Below, in pieces: positions 17,592-27,162 of a stretch of DNA of 64,000 nucleotides; positions within the stretch are counted from its first letter, which is position 1; each line of letters begins with the position of its first letter. The notes under the pieces were generated by a model that searched no databases, had not been told where the DNA came from, and was given only the letters and a program-made list of their open reading frames with translations. The position numbers and the translations under genes were made by a program. The stretch comes from Sphingobium sp. SYK-6 (lineage in GTDB: Bacteria; Pseudomonadota; Alphaproteobacteria; Sphingomonadales; Sphingomonadaceae): NCBI RefSeq assembly GCF_000283515.1, contig NC_015976.1, forward strand, positions 1,550,001-1,614,000, read 5' to 3'.

Positions 17592-18578
17592 TCACTTGAT
17601 GCGGTGTTCGCCCTTCACCCAGCGCACCGTGCCGGACGACGCCCGCATGACGACGCTGTGAGTCGTCATCTTGCCCGTGGCCAGACGCTTCACGCCATCG
17701 AGCAGGGAGCCGTCGGTCACGCCCGTCGCCGCGAAGATGCAGTCGCCCTTGGCGAGATCCTCGAGCTTGTAGATCCGGTCGAGATCGTCGATGCCCCACT
17801 TGCGCGCGCGTGCCCGCTCGTCATCGTTGCGGAACAGCAGCTTGCCGTTGAACTGGCCGCCGACGCAGCGGAGCGCGGCGCAGGCCAGCACACCTTCCGG
17901 TGCGCCGCCCGAACCCATGTACATGTCGATGGTGGTTTCCGGATTGGTCGTGGCGATGACGCCGGCCACGTCGCCATCGCCGATCAGCACCACGCCGCAG
18001 CCAATGGCGCGCAACTCGGCGATGAGCTTCTCGTGCCGGGGACGATCCAGCACGCACACGATGATGTCAGACGGCGCGACGCCCTTGGCGCGGGCGACGG
18101 CTTCGACATTCTCGGTCGGCGTCTTGGCGAGATCGATGATGTCGGGCGGATAGCCCGGCCCGACCGCGAGCTTCTCCATGTAGACGTCGGGCGCATTGAG
18201 GAGATTGCCTTCCTCGGCAGCGGCGAGCACCGCGAGCGCATTGGGACCGGCCTTGGCCGTAATGGTCGTGCCTTCGAGCGGATCGAGCGCGATATCGATC
18301 TTGGGGCCACGGCCCGGCGCGCCGCCGACCTTCTCGCCGATGAACAGCATGGGCGCCTCGTCGCGCTCGCCTTCGCCGATCACTACGGTGCCATCCATGT
18401 AGAGATTGTCGAAGGCCTTGCGCATCGCTTCCACGGCGGCGGCATCGGCGGCCTTCTCGTCGCCCCGGCCCACCAGCTTCGATGCAGCGATGGCCGCAGC
18501 CTCGGTCACGCGCACCATTTCCAGCACGAGAACGCGATCGAGAACGGAACTGGCTTCGACGGAACTTGACTTCCCCAT
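17592..18578 (-). CDS. glpX: Fructose-1,6-bisphosphatase class II
   Basis: 328 aa. GlpX hydrolyses fructose 1,6-bisphosphate to fructose 6-phosphate in gluconeogenesis. Seen are the metal-binding DPLEGTT motif, GEGERDEAPML, and the substrate-loop MGSGGAPEGVLACAALR. The ATG at 18578 is chosen because AAGGAAG lies just upstream and the protein then begins like its homologues; an in-frame ATG at 18665 would add 29 residues and overlap the next, divergent gene. The recJ-glpX-hom neighbourhood is common in sphingomonads (from memory), here with an ABC exporter in between. Confidence 0.93.
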   Translation of the reverse strand: MGKSSSVEASSVLDRVLVLEMVRVTEAAAIAASKLVGRGDEKAADAAAVEAMRKAFDNLYMDGTVVIGEGERDEAPMLFIGEKVGGAPGRGPKIDIALDPLEGTTITAKAGPNALAVLAAAEEGNLLNAPDVYMEKLAVGPGYPPDIIDLAKTPTENVEAVARAKGVAPSDIIVCVLDRPRHEKLIAELRAIGCGVVLIGDGDVAGVIATTNPETTIDMYMGSGGAPEGVLACAALRCVGGQFNGKLLFRNDDERARARKWGIDDLDRIYKLEDLAKGDCIFAATGVTDGSLLDGVKRLATGKMTTHSVVMRASSGTVRWVKGEHRIK

Positions 18579-18631
18579 CCCATGGCTTCCTTTGTCAGTT
18601 GAGGCGCTTCCGATAGGCGAGCTTTGTTGCA

Positions 18632-19000
18632 ATGTCGATAATGCGAATGGCATTCCTGCTGGCATTGACCGCGCTCGCCGCCTCGGCCTGCCGCGCGCAA
18701 GGCGGTCCGGAGGATGAGCGCTCGGCCGAGATGATGAAGCGCTACGAGGCGCGGACGAAGATATTCAAGCCCTGCCCGGTGGGTCGTCCGGGCGAGATCG
18801 TGGTCTGCGCGCGGCCCGAGGAAGAGGCCGGTGCGCGCTTCCGCCTGCCGCTTCCCGGGGAGCGGGAGACCGCCTCCACGGTGCCGGGGGAAGCACCGCG
18901 CGCATCCGCCGCGCCAGTGAAGCAGGGGGGATGTTCCATCGTGTCGGGCGATCCGCCTATCTGCAACAAGGGTCTCACGGTCGTGAAGACGGGCCACTGA
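18632..19000 (+). CDS. Secreted hypothetical protein with sphingomonad-type C-x-GEIVVC motif
   Basis: 122 aa. Residues 1-22 are a signal peptide ending ALAASACRA, with a cysteine that could be lipidated although the lipobox is imperfect. The mature part has CPVGRPGEIVVCARPEEE followed by YRLP-like FRLPLPGE, a motif pair seen in many short secreted sphingomonad proteins, and two more cysteines near the C-terminus, so two disulphides are possible. No function is known. It diverges from glpX and is convergent with hom. Confidence 0.7.
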   Translation: MSIMRMAFLLALTALAASACRAQGGPEDERSAEMMKRYEARTKIFKPCPVGRPGEIVVCARPEEEAGARFRLPLPGERETASTVPGEAPRASAAPVKQGGCSIVSGDPPICNKGLTVVKTGH

Positions 19001-19020
19001 AGTCGCGGCATCACAGGCGT

Positions 19021-20331
19021 TCAGTCCAGGATGTGCATCACCATCGGCTCGCCCATGAGGCTGTCGGATCCACCCAGGCGCTCCAGCACATCCTGGATGC
19101 AGGATAGCGCGCCGGCATGCGTGACAATGGCCACCAGGACGGCATCATCGTCGCTGGCCGGGCGCTGGATGACGCTCTCGATGGACACATCGGCGTCGCG
19201 CATCGCTGCCGTGATCTCGGCAAGCACCCCCGGGCGGTCCTGCACCAGAAAGCGCAGATAGGCGCGGCCGATCCGCGCGCCGCCATCTGCCTTGACCTGC
19301 CTTTGCAGCCATTCGGCCGGCATGGCGAAGGCCGGGCCATATTCATCCCGCGCGACATCGATGACGTCCGCCACCACGGCCGAAGCCGTGGGGCCTTCCC
19401 CGGCGCCGGCGCCCTGAAAGAAGAGACGGCCGACGAAATTGCCTTCCGCCACCACGGCGTTGAGCGCCCCGTCGACATGGGCGAGCGGGTGATCGACCGG
19501 CACCAGCATCGGATGGACGCGCTGGAAAAGACCGACATTCTCGCCGCCATCCTCCTCGCACTCGGCCATGGCAATCAGGCGTACGCGATAACCGAGCGCC
19601 GCGGCTTCCCGGATGTCGGCGGCGAGCACATGGCGGATGCCGGTGATGTCCACGGAGGGGAAATCGATCTCCGTGCCGAAGGACAGGCTGGCTAGGATCG
19701 ACAGCTTGTGCGCGGCGTCGATGCCGTCGATGTCGAAGGTCGGGTCCGCCTCGGCATAGCCTTTCGCCTGTGCCTCCTCCAGCACATCGGCAAAGGCGCT
19801 GCCATCCCGCTCCATGGTCGAGAGGATGTAATTGCAGGTGCCGTTGAGGATGCCGTAGACCCGCATGATCCGGTTGGCCGCAGCCCCTTCCCGCAGGCCC
19901 TTGATGACCGGCACGCCGCCCGCGACCGCCGCTTCATATTTGAGCGCCACGCCCGTCCGCTCCGCTTCCCGGGCGAGATCGAGCCCGTGATGGGCGATCA
20001 TCGCCTTGTTGGCGGTCACGAAAGGCTTGCCCTGGCCAAGGCACTGGCGTGCCAGGGTGAGGGCAGGGCCATCCGAGCCGCCGATGAGCTCGACGACGGT
20101 ATCGATGTCGTCTCGCCCGGCAAGCGTGCTCATGTCGTCTACCCACTCGTAGCGCGAGAGATCGACGCCGCGATCCTTGTTGCGATCCCGCGCCGAGATG
20201 GCGACGACCTCGATCGGCCGACCGGCGCGCCGCGCGACCAGCTCCCGATTGGCTTCCAGCAGGCGAATGACCCCCGCGCCCACCGTTCCAAGACCGATGA
20301 TGGCGAGGCGAAGCGGGGCGGTGGTGTTCAT
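19021..20331 (-). CDS. hom: Homoserine dehydrogenase
   Basis: 436 aa, the standard monofunctional length. It reduces aspartate semialdehyde to homoserine for threonine, methionine and isoleucine synthesis. Motifs: Rossmann GLGTVGAGV at residues 14-22, VTANKAMIA, the catalytic region GGVPVIKGLREG, NGTCNYILSTM and AKGYAEADPTFDIDG, then a C-terminal ACT domain starting around DRPGVLAEI. LysC, the enzyme two steps earlier, is 15 kb away. Confidence 0.95.
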   Translation of the reverse strand: MNTTAPLRLAIIGLGTVGAGVIRLLEANRELVARRAGRPIEVVAISARDRNKDRGVDLSRYEWVDDMSTLAGRDDIDTVVELIGGSDGPALTLARQCLGQGKPFVTANKAMIAHHGLDLAREAERTGVALKYEAAVAGGVPVIKGLREGAAANRIMRVYGILNGTCNYILSTMERDGSAFADVLEEAQAKGYAEADPTFDIDGIDAAHKLSILASLSFGTEIDFPSVDITGIRHVLAADIREAAALGYRVRLIAMAECEEDGGENVGLFQRVHPMLVPVDHPLAHVDGALNAVVAEGNFVGRLFFQGAGAGEGPTASAVVADVIDVARDEYGPAFAMPAEWLQRQVKADGGARIGRAYLRFLVQDRPGVLAEITAAMRDADVSIESVIQRPASDDDAVLVAIVTHAGALSCIQDVLERLGGSDSLMGEPMVMHILD

Positions 20332-20529
20332 GAGTGCTCGTTCCTGTGAGATGCGCGGCGCGCGTTGAGGGCGCTCTTAATGGCGACTGTGGAAAATCAG
20401 AACCAACTTTCTTGATCCGGCTGTGTGACCGCACCGTCGGGCCTGCTCCGGGCGCGTAAAGCGACCCCGGCATTCCGATTTTCCGGGCGAGTTCGGCCGG
20501 GGGGGGGAGGGAGGCGCTATGCCTCTCCC

Positions 20530-21414
20530 TCAGATCACCGGTTGGCCGGTCCTTTCGCAAGGCGCGAGGGCGCCGCGGAATGCGGCATAGTCCCGCGAGG
20601 CGGCCTGCGCTTCCGTGCGATCCAGTCCACGCAGTGGGCGGGCCGGCAATTGCTCGGGCAATCCGCAGGCGAGACGATACCAGAGCATCGTGTCGGGCTC
20701 CGGCAGCGATGCCGCCTCATCCACGACCTCCCCAAGGGAGGCGCTGAAATGCGGTTTCTCGTCGGGCCGGCGAATGACCGACAGGGAAATCGGGCTGCCA
20801 TTGGCCGTCTCGAGGAAAATCTGGGTCTCCCCTTCACCGAGGATCGTGCCGGTGACGTGGAAGGCGGAGCTGATTCCGGTGATCGCGGGCGGCGCGTCCG
20901 GGGCCATGGCCTCGGCGATCACCTTGCGCACCAGCGCTTCGTTGGCGGCGGACCAATCCGTCACGGCTGTGCTCGACGTCAGCTGGAACTGGTCGATGCG
21001 GGAACCGACCTTGCCGAAGATGAGCAGCGTGCGCCCCTTCAGGCCGGGCTTCTTCGCTTTCGAAGTGGGGCCGTCGATCAGGAAGGAAACCTTGCGGGCA
21101 ATGACGCTTTCCCCCCGAATCAGGCCCATGGTGTCGGCCTCAACGTAGAAGCGGGTGCGCCCCGCGCCGAGATCGGGCGCACGTTCCGGGGGCAATGCGA
21201 TCACCGATTTCACCTGAACGCGGGCAATGGCGGGGGAAGCGATGACAAGGTCGGCAACGCGCGCAAAGCTCATCGATGGCGCGGCGGGCGCGGTCATTTC
21301 CTCCGCCGCTTGGCCGGGGCTCGGCAAAGCCAGGCCAGCGCAGAAAAGCGCCACGGGCAGGGCGCCGCCAAAGCGGCTTCGGCGACCCGCGTTCCTGTCA
21401 ATCCTGTTCGGCAT
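20530..21414 (-). CDS. Conserved secreted hypothetical protein
   Basis: 294 aa from the ATG at 21414, which has GGAG 9 nt upstream. Residues 10-36 form a signal peptide (ALPVALFCAGLALPSPGQA). The rest has no motif I recognise; FARVADLVIASPAIARVQV and GRTRFYVEADTMGLI hint at a small beta-rich fold, and the C-terminus is rich in arginine and alanine with two cysteines (GLPEQL..., ALAPCERTG). Nothing in the neighbourhood (hom, tonB) gives a role. Confidence 0.7.
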   Translation of the reverse strand: MPNRIDRNAGRRSRFGGALPVALFCAGLALPSPGQAAEEMTAPAAPSMSFARVADLVIASPAIARVQVKSVIALPPERAPDLGAGRTRFYVEADTMGLIRGESVIARKVSFLIDGPTSKAKKPGLKGRTLLIFGKVGSRIDQFQLTSSTAVTDWSAANEALVRKVIAEAMAPDAPPAITGISSAFHVTGTILGEGETQIFLETANGSPISLSVIRRPDEKPHFSASLGEVVDEAASLPEPDTMLWYRLACGLPEQLPARPLRGLDRTEAQAASRDYAAFRGALAPCERTGQPVI

Positions 21415-21642
21415 AAGATGATTCTCCGGAGGCGTGTCCAAGCATGGGATGATAGGCAATCAGAGCCATTGGTGCACTGTCAACAAAGCGTTTGCCTCCC
21501 GCGATTTGCCGCGATAGGACAAAGCCGGAAACGGAGACCGGGCGACCAGAATCGCGCGGACGGCGTAGTGTTGTTAACGGTGCGCTGATTCGCCATTCTG
21601 GATCAAGAGTGCCGCTTTAGAGCTAAGGAGTTTCGTTGCTGA

Positions 21643-22299
21643 ATGGCCTATGCTGACCACTCACAATCGTCCAGTCGGACGATATCCATCGTAGTCGTTG
21701 CGATCATTCACGTGATCCTCGGCTATGCATTTGTGACGGGTCTTGGCATCCAATATGTCAAGAAAGCTGCAGAGCAGCTGAACGTCATCGATGTGGCCGA
21801 AGAGCCGCCGCCACCCGAGGAGGAGCCGCCGCCACCGCCGCCTCCGCCGCCGGACATGCCGCCGCCGCCTCCGCCGCCACCTTCGGCGCCGCCGCCAGTG
21901 ATCTCGCTGCCTTCCCAGGCGCCGGTCCTTGCGCCGCCTCCGCCACCGATCCCCCGGCCACCTGCTCCGCCCGCGCCGCCGGCTCCGCCGCCGCCGCCCG
22001 TGGTCAGCAAGGCTGCCGGTGCCCGTGGCAATCCCGCAAACTGGATCACGAATGACGACTATCCTTCGCGCGCTCTGCGTGACGAGGCTCAGGGTACCGT
22101 GGCCATCGAGTGGGAGATCAACGAGCAGGGCCGCGTCGAGAATTGCCGCGTGACCTCGTCAAGCGGCAACCGCGATCTCGACGAGGCTGCCTGCAGCCTG
22201 ATCGTGCGCCGCGGTCGTTATTCGCCGGCACTCGACCAGGCGGGTAACCCGATCCGGACGAAGGATCGCCGTCGCGTGGTCTGGCGTCTGCCTGAATGA
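21643..22299 (+). CDS. tonB: TonB energy-transducing protein
   Basis: 218 aa. TonB couples the inner-membrane proton gradient to outer-membrane receptors. One N-terminal membrane segment (ISIVVVAIIHVILGYAFV) is followed by an acidic and proline-rich spacer (residues about 47-120, with runs of 8-9 prolines) and a C-terminal TonB domain starting near WITNDDYPSRAL and ending RRVVWRLPE. Two cysteines in that domain (ENCRV and AACSL) can pair. It heads tonB-exbB-exbD-exbD. AAGGAG lies 14 nt before the ATG, which is rather far. Confidence 0.95.
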   Translation: MAYADHSQSSSRTISIVVVAIIHVILGYAFVTGLGIQYVKKAAEQLNVIDVAEEPPPPEEEPPPPPPPPPDMPPPPPPPPSAPPPVISLPSQAPVLAPPPPPIPRPPAPPAPPAPPPPPVVSKAAGARGNPANWITNDDYPSRALRDEAQGTVAIEWEINEQGRVENCRVTSSSGNRDLDEAACSLIVRRGRYSPALDQAGNPIRTKDRRRVVWRLPE

Positions 22300-22377
22300 T
22301 CCTGAATTTTCCGGCCGTCCCGGACTGGGGCGAAGGACGGCCACTTCACTGACTGGTTCTGAAGAGGAAACAAACGA

Positions 22378-23136
22378 ATGTTCATCCAACTTTCCGCCGC
22401 CGCCGCGCCGGCAGCATCCGCCAACCCTTACGGCCTCATGGAGGCCCTCGAGCAGGGTGGTGTCATCGCATGGACGGTCTTCCTGATCCTGTGCGGCATG
22501 TCCGTTTTCTCGTTCTTCATCCTGTTCTCGAAGCTGATCGAGCAGCAGAAGGTGATCAACCAGGCCAAGAAGATCCGCACGGTCTTCTGGCGCGCGCCTT
22601 CGCTGAAGGAAGGCTCCGCCAAGCTTGAGAAGAACAGCGCCTACAAGCAGCTCGTCGACGACGGCATCCTGGCGCAGGAACAGCATGGCAAGCTGACCGA
22701 TCCGGTCGAGGCACATGACTGGATGCACGCATCGCTCGCCCGCTCGGAAGCGGCGATCAACTCGAAGCTCGGCGGCGGTCTGGCATTCCTCGCCACCGTT
22801 GGCGCCACCGCGCCGTTCATCGGTCTGTTCGGTACGGTTATCGGCATCTACCGCGCGCTCATCAAGATCGGCGCGTCGGGTCAGGCATCGATCGACGCCG
22901 TCGCCGGTCCGGTCGGTGAGGCGCTCATCATGACCGCCCTGGGTCTGGCTGTGGCCGTTCCGGCCGTGCTTGCCTACAACTGGCTGCAGCGCCGCAACAA
23001 GTCGATCGCCGAGGATCTGAGCGGCTTCAACAACGACCTGCTCGGCTACATGGTTTCCGGCGGCGCCGTCCGTCCGGCGGCCCTCGCCGCGCCGGCCGCC
23101 GCTCCGGTCGCCAAGCCGGCTGCTGCCAAGGCCTGA
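22378..23136 (+). CDS. exbB: ExbB proton-channel subunit (MotA/TolQ/ExbB family)
   Basis: 252 aa. The first membrane helix is VIAWTVFLILCGMSVFSFFILFSKL, and the conserved core is GGLAFLATVGATAPFIGLFG and TVIGIYRAL, then ALIMTALGLAVAVPAVLAYN. These build the pentameric channel that with ExbD drives TonB. The C-terminus is a low-complexity alanine/proline tail. It lies 78 nt after tonB. Confidence 0.95.
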   Translation: MFIQLSAAAAPAASANPYGLMEALEQGGVIAWTVFLILCGMSVFSFFILFSKLIEQQKVINQAKKIRTVFWRAPSLKEGSAKLEKNSAYKQLVDDGILAQEQHGKLTDPVEAHDWMHASLARSEAAINSKLGGGLAFLATVGATAPFIGLFGTVIGIYRALIKIGASGQASIDAVAGPVGEALIMTALGLAVAVPAVLAYNWLQRRNKSIAEDLSGFNNDLLGYMVSGGAVRPAALAAPAAAPVAKPAAAKA

Positions 23137-23227
23137 TCGCTTCAGAACGGCACGGCCGGCTGAAACCGACCGTGCCGCCTGACATCGAGAAGCTCATGGC
23201 TACGGCCCAGAAGTAGGATTATGATCG

Positions 23228-23713
23228 ATGGCAATGAGTGCTGGGGGTGGCGGTGACGACGCCCCAATGTCGGACATCAACACGACGCCCCTCGTGGACG
23301 TCATGCTGGTGCTTCTCATCATCTTTCTGATCGCGGTTCCGGTCGTGATCCAGACAGTTGAAGTGAATCTCCCGAAAATCGCCTTCGAACCCACCACGAC
23401 CAAGCCGGAAAACGTGTCGCTGACCGTCCGGGCCGTGGATGGCAATTGCGAAGTTTACTGGAACATGACGAAGGTCAACGCGGGCGACCTGCTCAACCGC
23501 GCGGTGGACAAGCTCAAGAAGGATATCGAGAACGCTGGCGGCGTTGAGAACATGAGCCCCGAGGATCTCCCCGAGGCGCATATTCGTGCGGACGTCGATA
23601 CGCCTTATCGTTGCATTGGAGGAACGATCTTCACCATGCAGCGTGCGGGCTATCCCAGGGTCGGGTTCATTTCCGAGCCTGAGCCGGGTTCGATTACCGT
23701 CCGTCGCCTCTGA
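23228..23713 (+). CDS. exbD: ExbD biopolymer transport protein (copy 1)
   Basis: 161 aa with a short cytoplasmic N-terminus, one membrane helix carrying the essential aspartate (TTPLVDVMLVLLIIFLIAVP) and a periplasmic domain. It is 20 residues longer than the second copy, with an insertion holding ENAGGVENMSPEDLPEAHIR. Two ExbD proteins after one ExbB is common in sphingomonads and xanthomonads, where the second can be needed for particular substrates. Confidence 0.93.
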   Translation: MAMSAGGGGDDAPMSDINTTPLVDVMLVLLIIFLIAVPVVIQTVEVNLPKIAFEPTTTKPENVSLTVRAVDGNCEVYWNMTKVNAGDLLNRAVDKLKKDIENAGGVENMSPEDLPEAHIRADVDTPYRCIGGTIFTMQRAGYPRVGFISEPEPGSITVRRL

Positions 23714-23738
23714 CGCCCAGATTTAGGAGACCAGTCCA

Positions 23739-24164
23739 ATGGCAATGAGCGGTGGCCGCGACGACGGCGAACCGATGATGGAAATGAACACGACGCCGTT
23801 GATCGACGTCATGCTCGTTCTCCTCATCATGTTCATTATCACCATCCCCATCCAGACCCACGCGGTGAAGATCGACCTGCCGCAGAACGCCGACGCGCCG
23901 CAGAATGCGATCGATCCGGTCAAGAACCGCCTGACGATCGACCCTGCCGGCGTGATCTACTGGAATGGCAGCCCGATCGACCGGGTCCTGCTGCGCCAGT
24001 ATCTGGAGCAGACTGCGGCGATGGCGCCGGAGCCGGAACTCCAGTTCGAGCCCGACCAGTCGGCCCGCTATGTGGTGGTCGACGAGGTTCTCGCCGCCAT
24101 CAAGCGCGCGAAGGTTACGAAGCTGGGCTTCGTCGGGAACGAGCGCTACGGCGGCGTGTTCTGA
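23739..24164 (+). CDS. exbD: ExbD biopolymer transport protein (copy 2)
   Basis: 141 aa, the usual ExbD length. Membrane helix with the proton-path aspartate: TTPLIDVMLVLLIMFIITIP. The periplasmic domain ends VTKLGFVGNERYGGVF. It follows copy 1 by 25 nt and is the last gene before a strong terminator. Confidence 0.93.
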   Translation: MAMSGGRDDGEPMMEMNTTPLIDVMLVLLIMFIITIPIQTHAVKIDLPQNADAPQNAIDPVKNRLTIDPAGVIYWNGSPIDRVLLRQYLEQTAAMAPEPELQFEPDQSARYVVVDEVLAAIKRAKVTKLGFVGNERYGGVF

Positions 24165-24215
24165 TCAAAGCGGAGCGGAGCCCCAGGCTTTCCGTTTCAG
24201 CAATCAGTCAGGGAG

Positions 24216-24241
24216 AGGGGGCTTCGGCCCCCTTTCTTTTT
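24216..24241 (+). terminator. Rho-independent terminator of the tonB-exbB-exbD operon
   Basis: Perfect 7-bp stem AGGGGGC/GCCCCCT with a TTCG tetraloop, followed by TTCTTTTT. Confidence 0.9.
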
Positions 24242-24768
24242 GGTGACGAGCGAGCGCCGGCAAGGATCCGATGCCGGAAGGAAGCGATGACGCGCCGGTC
24301 TGGGCTCGACTTCCTCATACCGGATGGTGCCTTCACCGCGACGGCAGGGTTGCGGCATTCTGCGCCCTCCGCGTACCTCTGCTTCTCCAGCGACCTGAAT
24401 GTCGGCGACAGCCTTGAGGAGCGACTTTCCCGCCGCCGGCTAGCGCGGTCGGATGCGCTGGTTTCCTTGGCACGCGAGCCACGGAGCAAGGGCGCGGTTT
24501 TGGCAGATATATGTGGGGCCGCTTTTGCCGGCATGCTTCGCCCGGCGGCCCTCGGTCGGATGAACTCGGGGCGCCTCGACCGCACAGCGCCACGCAGAAC
24601 CGCACAGAACCGCGCAGCGTCGCTGCAAAGGCACCTGCACTGGAGATGCCATTACCGCCATGGCACCTGGTCTCGCCCGGAAAGAGCCCTGGCTCGGGCG
24701 CAGGGACGTTAGGATATTGGTAATGCGCCGCGCCTTATCCTTCGCTTTCAAAGGCGAGCAAGAACGAT
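24242..24768. other. 527-nt gap without a supported gene
   Basis: Several open frames cross this stretch on both strands, but all have arginine- and serine-rich shadow composition and no good start. A short run of near-repeats of CCGCACAG/CCGCGCAG occurs at about 24579-24620. The PilZ promoter should lie at its right end. Confidence 0.5.
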
Positions 24769-25101
24769 ATGGGCGCGCTTCAGGAACCTTCAGACCAACA
24801 TTATGTCTCACGCCTGCAGGACCGCCAGACGGTCCTCATTGGCGTGCGTGTGCGGCGCAAGGGCGAAAGCTGGTTCAAGAGCCGCATCACGGACATGTCG
24901 CTGGGGGGCTTCCGCCTGCTGAGCTTCGTGAAGCTGCGTGTCGGCATGGAGGTCTGGGTGATGTTCCCCGGCTTCGAGGGACGCAAGGCGCTGGTCGCCT
25001 GGACCGCCAATCATGAGGCCGGCTGCGAGTTCGAGAACCCGCTTCATCCCGCGATCTTCGATCACATCGTGCGCATGTCGGATCCCGGCGCCCGGGGCTG
25101 A
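24769..25101 (+). CDS. PilZ-domain protein
   Basis: 110 aa, a stand-alone PilZ domain. The RxxxR region is RVRRKGESWFKSR and the partner motif is DMSLGGFRLL, both used to bind cyclic di-GMP in the family. No other domain is fused, so it probably acts by contacting a partner protein. The N-terminal arginines are spaced slightly differently from the consensus, so ligand binding is likely but not certain. No operon partner is seen. Confidence 0.82.
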   Translation: MGALQEPSDQHYVSRLQDRQTVLIGVRVRRKGESWFKSRITDMSLGGFRLLSFVKLRVGMEVWVMFPGFEGRKALVAWTANHEAGCEFENPLHPAIFDHIVRMSDPGARG

Positions 25102-25232
25102 CTCCCGCAGACATCGGCGGAGGCGGAGCTGATCGATAGCCGCCGCGCTCGCCCCGGGAGCAGCGTGGATCACCTGTTCAACGATGCCGCTGGTCATGTG
25201 CGGGCGCTTCCCCCGTCCGATCGCTCCTGTGC

Positions 25233-27011
25233 TCAGGCCGGTTCCGCGAATTGCAGCGCAGCGAGGCGCGCGTACAAGCCATTGCGCGCGCTGAGCTCGG
25301 CATGGTTGCCGATTTCCACGATCCGGCCCTGATCCATCACGACAATGCGGTCGGCGGCACGCACGGTCGCGAGGCGATGGGCAATGACGATGGTCGTGCG
25401 GCCGCGCATGAGCTGGCCAAGGGCATCCTGGACCAGCCGCTCCGATTCGGCATCGAGCGCGGAAGTCGCCTCGTCCAGCAGGAGGAGCGGCGCATCGCGC
25501 AGCAGCGCGCGGGCAATGGCCAGACGCTGGCGCTGCCCGCCGGAGAGCCGTGCGCCGCCCTCGCCAAGCTCGGTGTCGAGGCCCTGGGGCAGACCAAGCA
25601 GGAAATCCTCGGCATTGGCCGCGCGTGCGGCGGCGAGAAGGTCATCATCGGTGGCGTCCCAGCGCCCGTAACGCAGATTGTCGCGCGCGCTGGCGGCAAA
25701 CATCACTGTTTCCTGCGGCACGAGCGCGATCATCGCGCGGATATCGGCCGGATCGGCGCTGCGCAGATCGACGCCGTTGAGCAGGATCTGCCCGTCGGCG
25801 GGATCATAGAAGCGCTCCACAAGCTGCAGGATCGTGGACTTGCCCGCGCCGGAGGGGCCGACGATGGCGACCGTCTCGCCCGGCCTCACATCCAGCGAGA
25901 AATTCTCGAGCGCCAGGCTGTCGGGCCGTGTCGGATAGCGGAAGGAGACATTCTCGAAGCGCAGATGGGCCTGCCGGGCATCCGGTATGGCGACCGGCGC
26001 GGCCGGCGGCCGGATGGAGGGCGTCGCGCTCGTCAGCTCGCTCAGCCGGGCTGCGGCGCCCGCGCCGCGCAGCAGATCGCCATAGACTTCCGTCAGGGCG
26101 CCGAACGCGCCCGCGACGAGGCCGCCGGTGATGACGAAGGCAGCGATGCTGCCCCCCGAGAGCCGTCCAGAGACGACATCAAGCGCGCCTTGCCACATGA
26201 TCATGGTGATCGAGCCGAAAATGACGAGGATGATCGTGGCGGTCATGAAGGCCCGGGCGACGATGCGCCGCCGCGCCGTGGCGAAGCCTTCCTCGACGGC
26301 CTGGCCGAACCGGGCTTCCTCCCGGCGCTCCTGTACGAAGGCCTGCACGATCTTCATGGCCCCGAGCACTTCGGTCGTGATGCTGCCGACTGCGGCCAGG
26401 CGGTCCTGGCTCGCGCGCGACAGGTTGCGCAGGCGGCGGCCGATAAAGATCACCGGCCCCAGCACGAGCGGAATGCCGAACAGCAGCATGGCTGTGAGGC
26501 GTGGCGCGAGCGTGAAAAGGTAGATGATCCCGCCCAAGCCGGTGAGCACGTTGCGCAGGGCCACCGAAACCGTCGAGCCGACGACCTGCTCGATGATGGC
26601 CGTGTCCGCCGTCATGCGCGACGCGATTTCGGATGGGCGGTTCTGCTCGAAGAAAGCTGGCTCCAACCTCAGGAGGTTGCGTTGCGCGGCGATCCTCATG
26701 TCGGCGACGACGCGTTCGCCGAGCCATGAGACGAAGTAGAAGCGCAGTGCCGTGGCCAGCGCCAGGACGACCACGATGACCAGCAGATATTGGAACCAGC
26801 GGCCGATGTCGCTGCCGGTCCCGGCCGCGAACCCCCGGTCGATGACCAGCTTGAAGCCGCTCGGAATGGCCAGCGTCGCGGCCGATGCCATCATGAGGGA
26901 AAGGGCAGCGCCGACAAGGCGGCCCGGATAGTTCAATGCCATGCGCCAGATCAGCCGCAGGCTGCCCAGGCTGGCGCCACGCGGCGCGTCGTCGGATCGG
27001 TTGGAAGCCAT
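25233..27011 (-). CDS. ABC exporter, fused membrane and ATPase domains (MsbA/BmrA-like)
   Basis: 592 aa half-transporter. Six membrane helices (about residues 25-310) precede the ATPase domain with Walker A GPSGAGKST, signature LSGGQRQRLAIARALL and Walker B LLLLDEATSALD, then IVIAHRLATV. The NRPSEIASRMTADTAIIEQVVG coupling region is typical of type IV lipid or drug exporters. It could flip lipid A core (MsbA) or export drugs; the sequence alone does not decide. Confidence 0.92.
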   Translation of the reverse strand: MASNRSDDAPRGASLGSLRLIWRMALNYPGRLVGAALSLMMASAATLAIPSGFKLVIDRGFAAGTGSDIGRWFQYLLVIVVVLALATALRFYFVSWLGERVVADMRIAAQRNLLRLEPAFFEQNRPSEIASRMTADTAIIEQVVGSTVSVALRNVLTGLGGIIYLFTLAPRLTAMLLFGIPLVLGPVIFIGRRLRNLSRASQDRLAAVGSITTEVLGAMKIVQAFVQERREEARFGQAVEEGFATARRRIVARAFMTATIILVIFGSITMIMWQGALDVVSGRLSGGSIAAFVITGGLVAGAFGALTEVYGDLLRGAGAAARLSELTSATPSIRPPAAPVAIPDARQAHLRFENVSFRYPTRPDSLALENFSLDVRPGETVAIVGPSGAGKSTILQLVERFYDPADGQILLNGVDLRSADPADIRAMIALVPQETVMFAASARDNLRYGRWDATDDDLLAAARAANAEDFLLGLPQGLDTELGEGGARLSGGQRQRLAIARALLRDAPLLLLDEATSALDAESERLVQDALGQLMRGRTTIVIAHRLATVRAADRIVVMDQGRIVEIGNHAELSARNGLYARLAALQFAEPA

Positions 27012-27162
27012 GGCGGCGCCCTAGACGATTTTGCTCGCCAGTGAAAATGCTCTGTGGGGCATTCGTCCGGCGTTTTTCCTGTGTCGGGCGGATTGGGCGA
27101 CGTGGACAAATCTCCCGGCCTGACAGGGAGTCCGCTATCTGGTCGCCTTGATAGCTAGCGCC

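Noticed and set aside
21780-22010. CCG/CCGCCG runs that look like a tandem DNA repeat
   Set aside because: They encode the proline-rich spacer of TonB.
24208-24585. 125-codon minus-strand frame after the exbD terminator
   Set aside because: It reads through the terminator of the exb operon and is Arg/Ser-rich; no domain seen.
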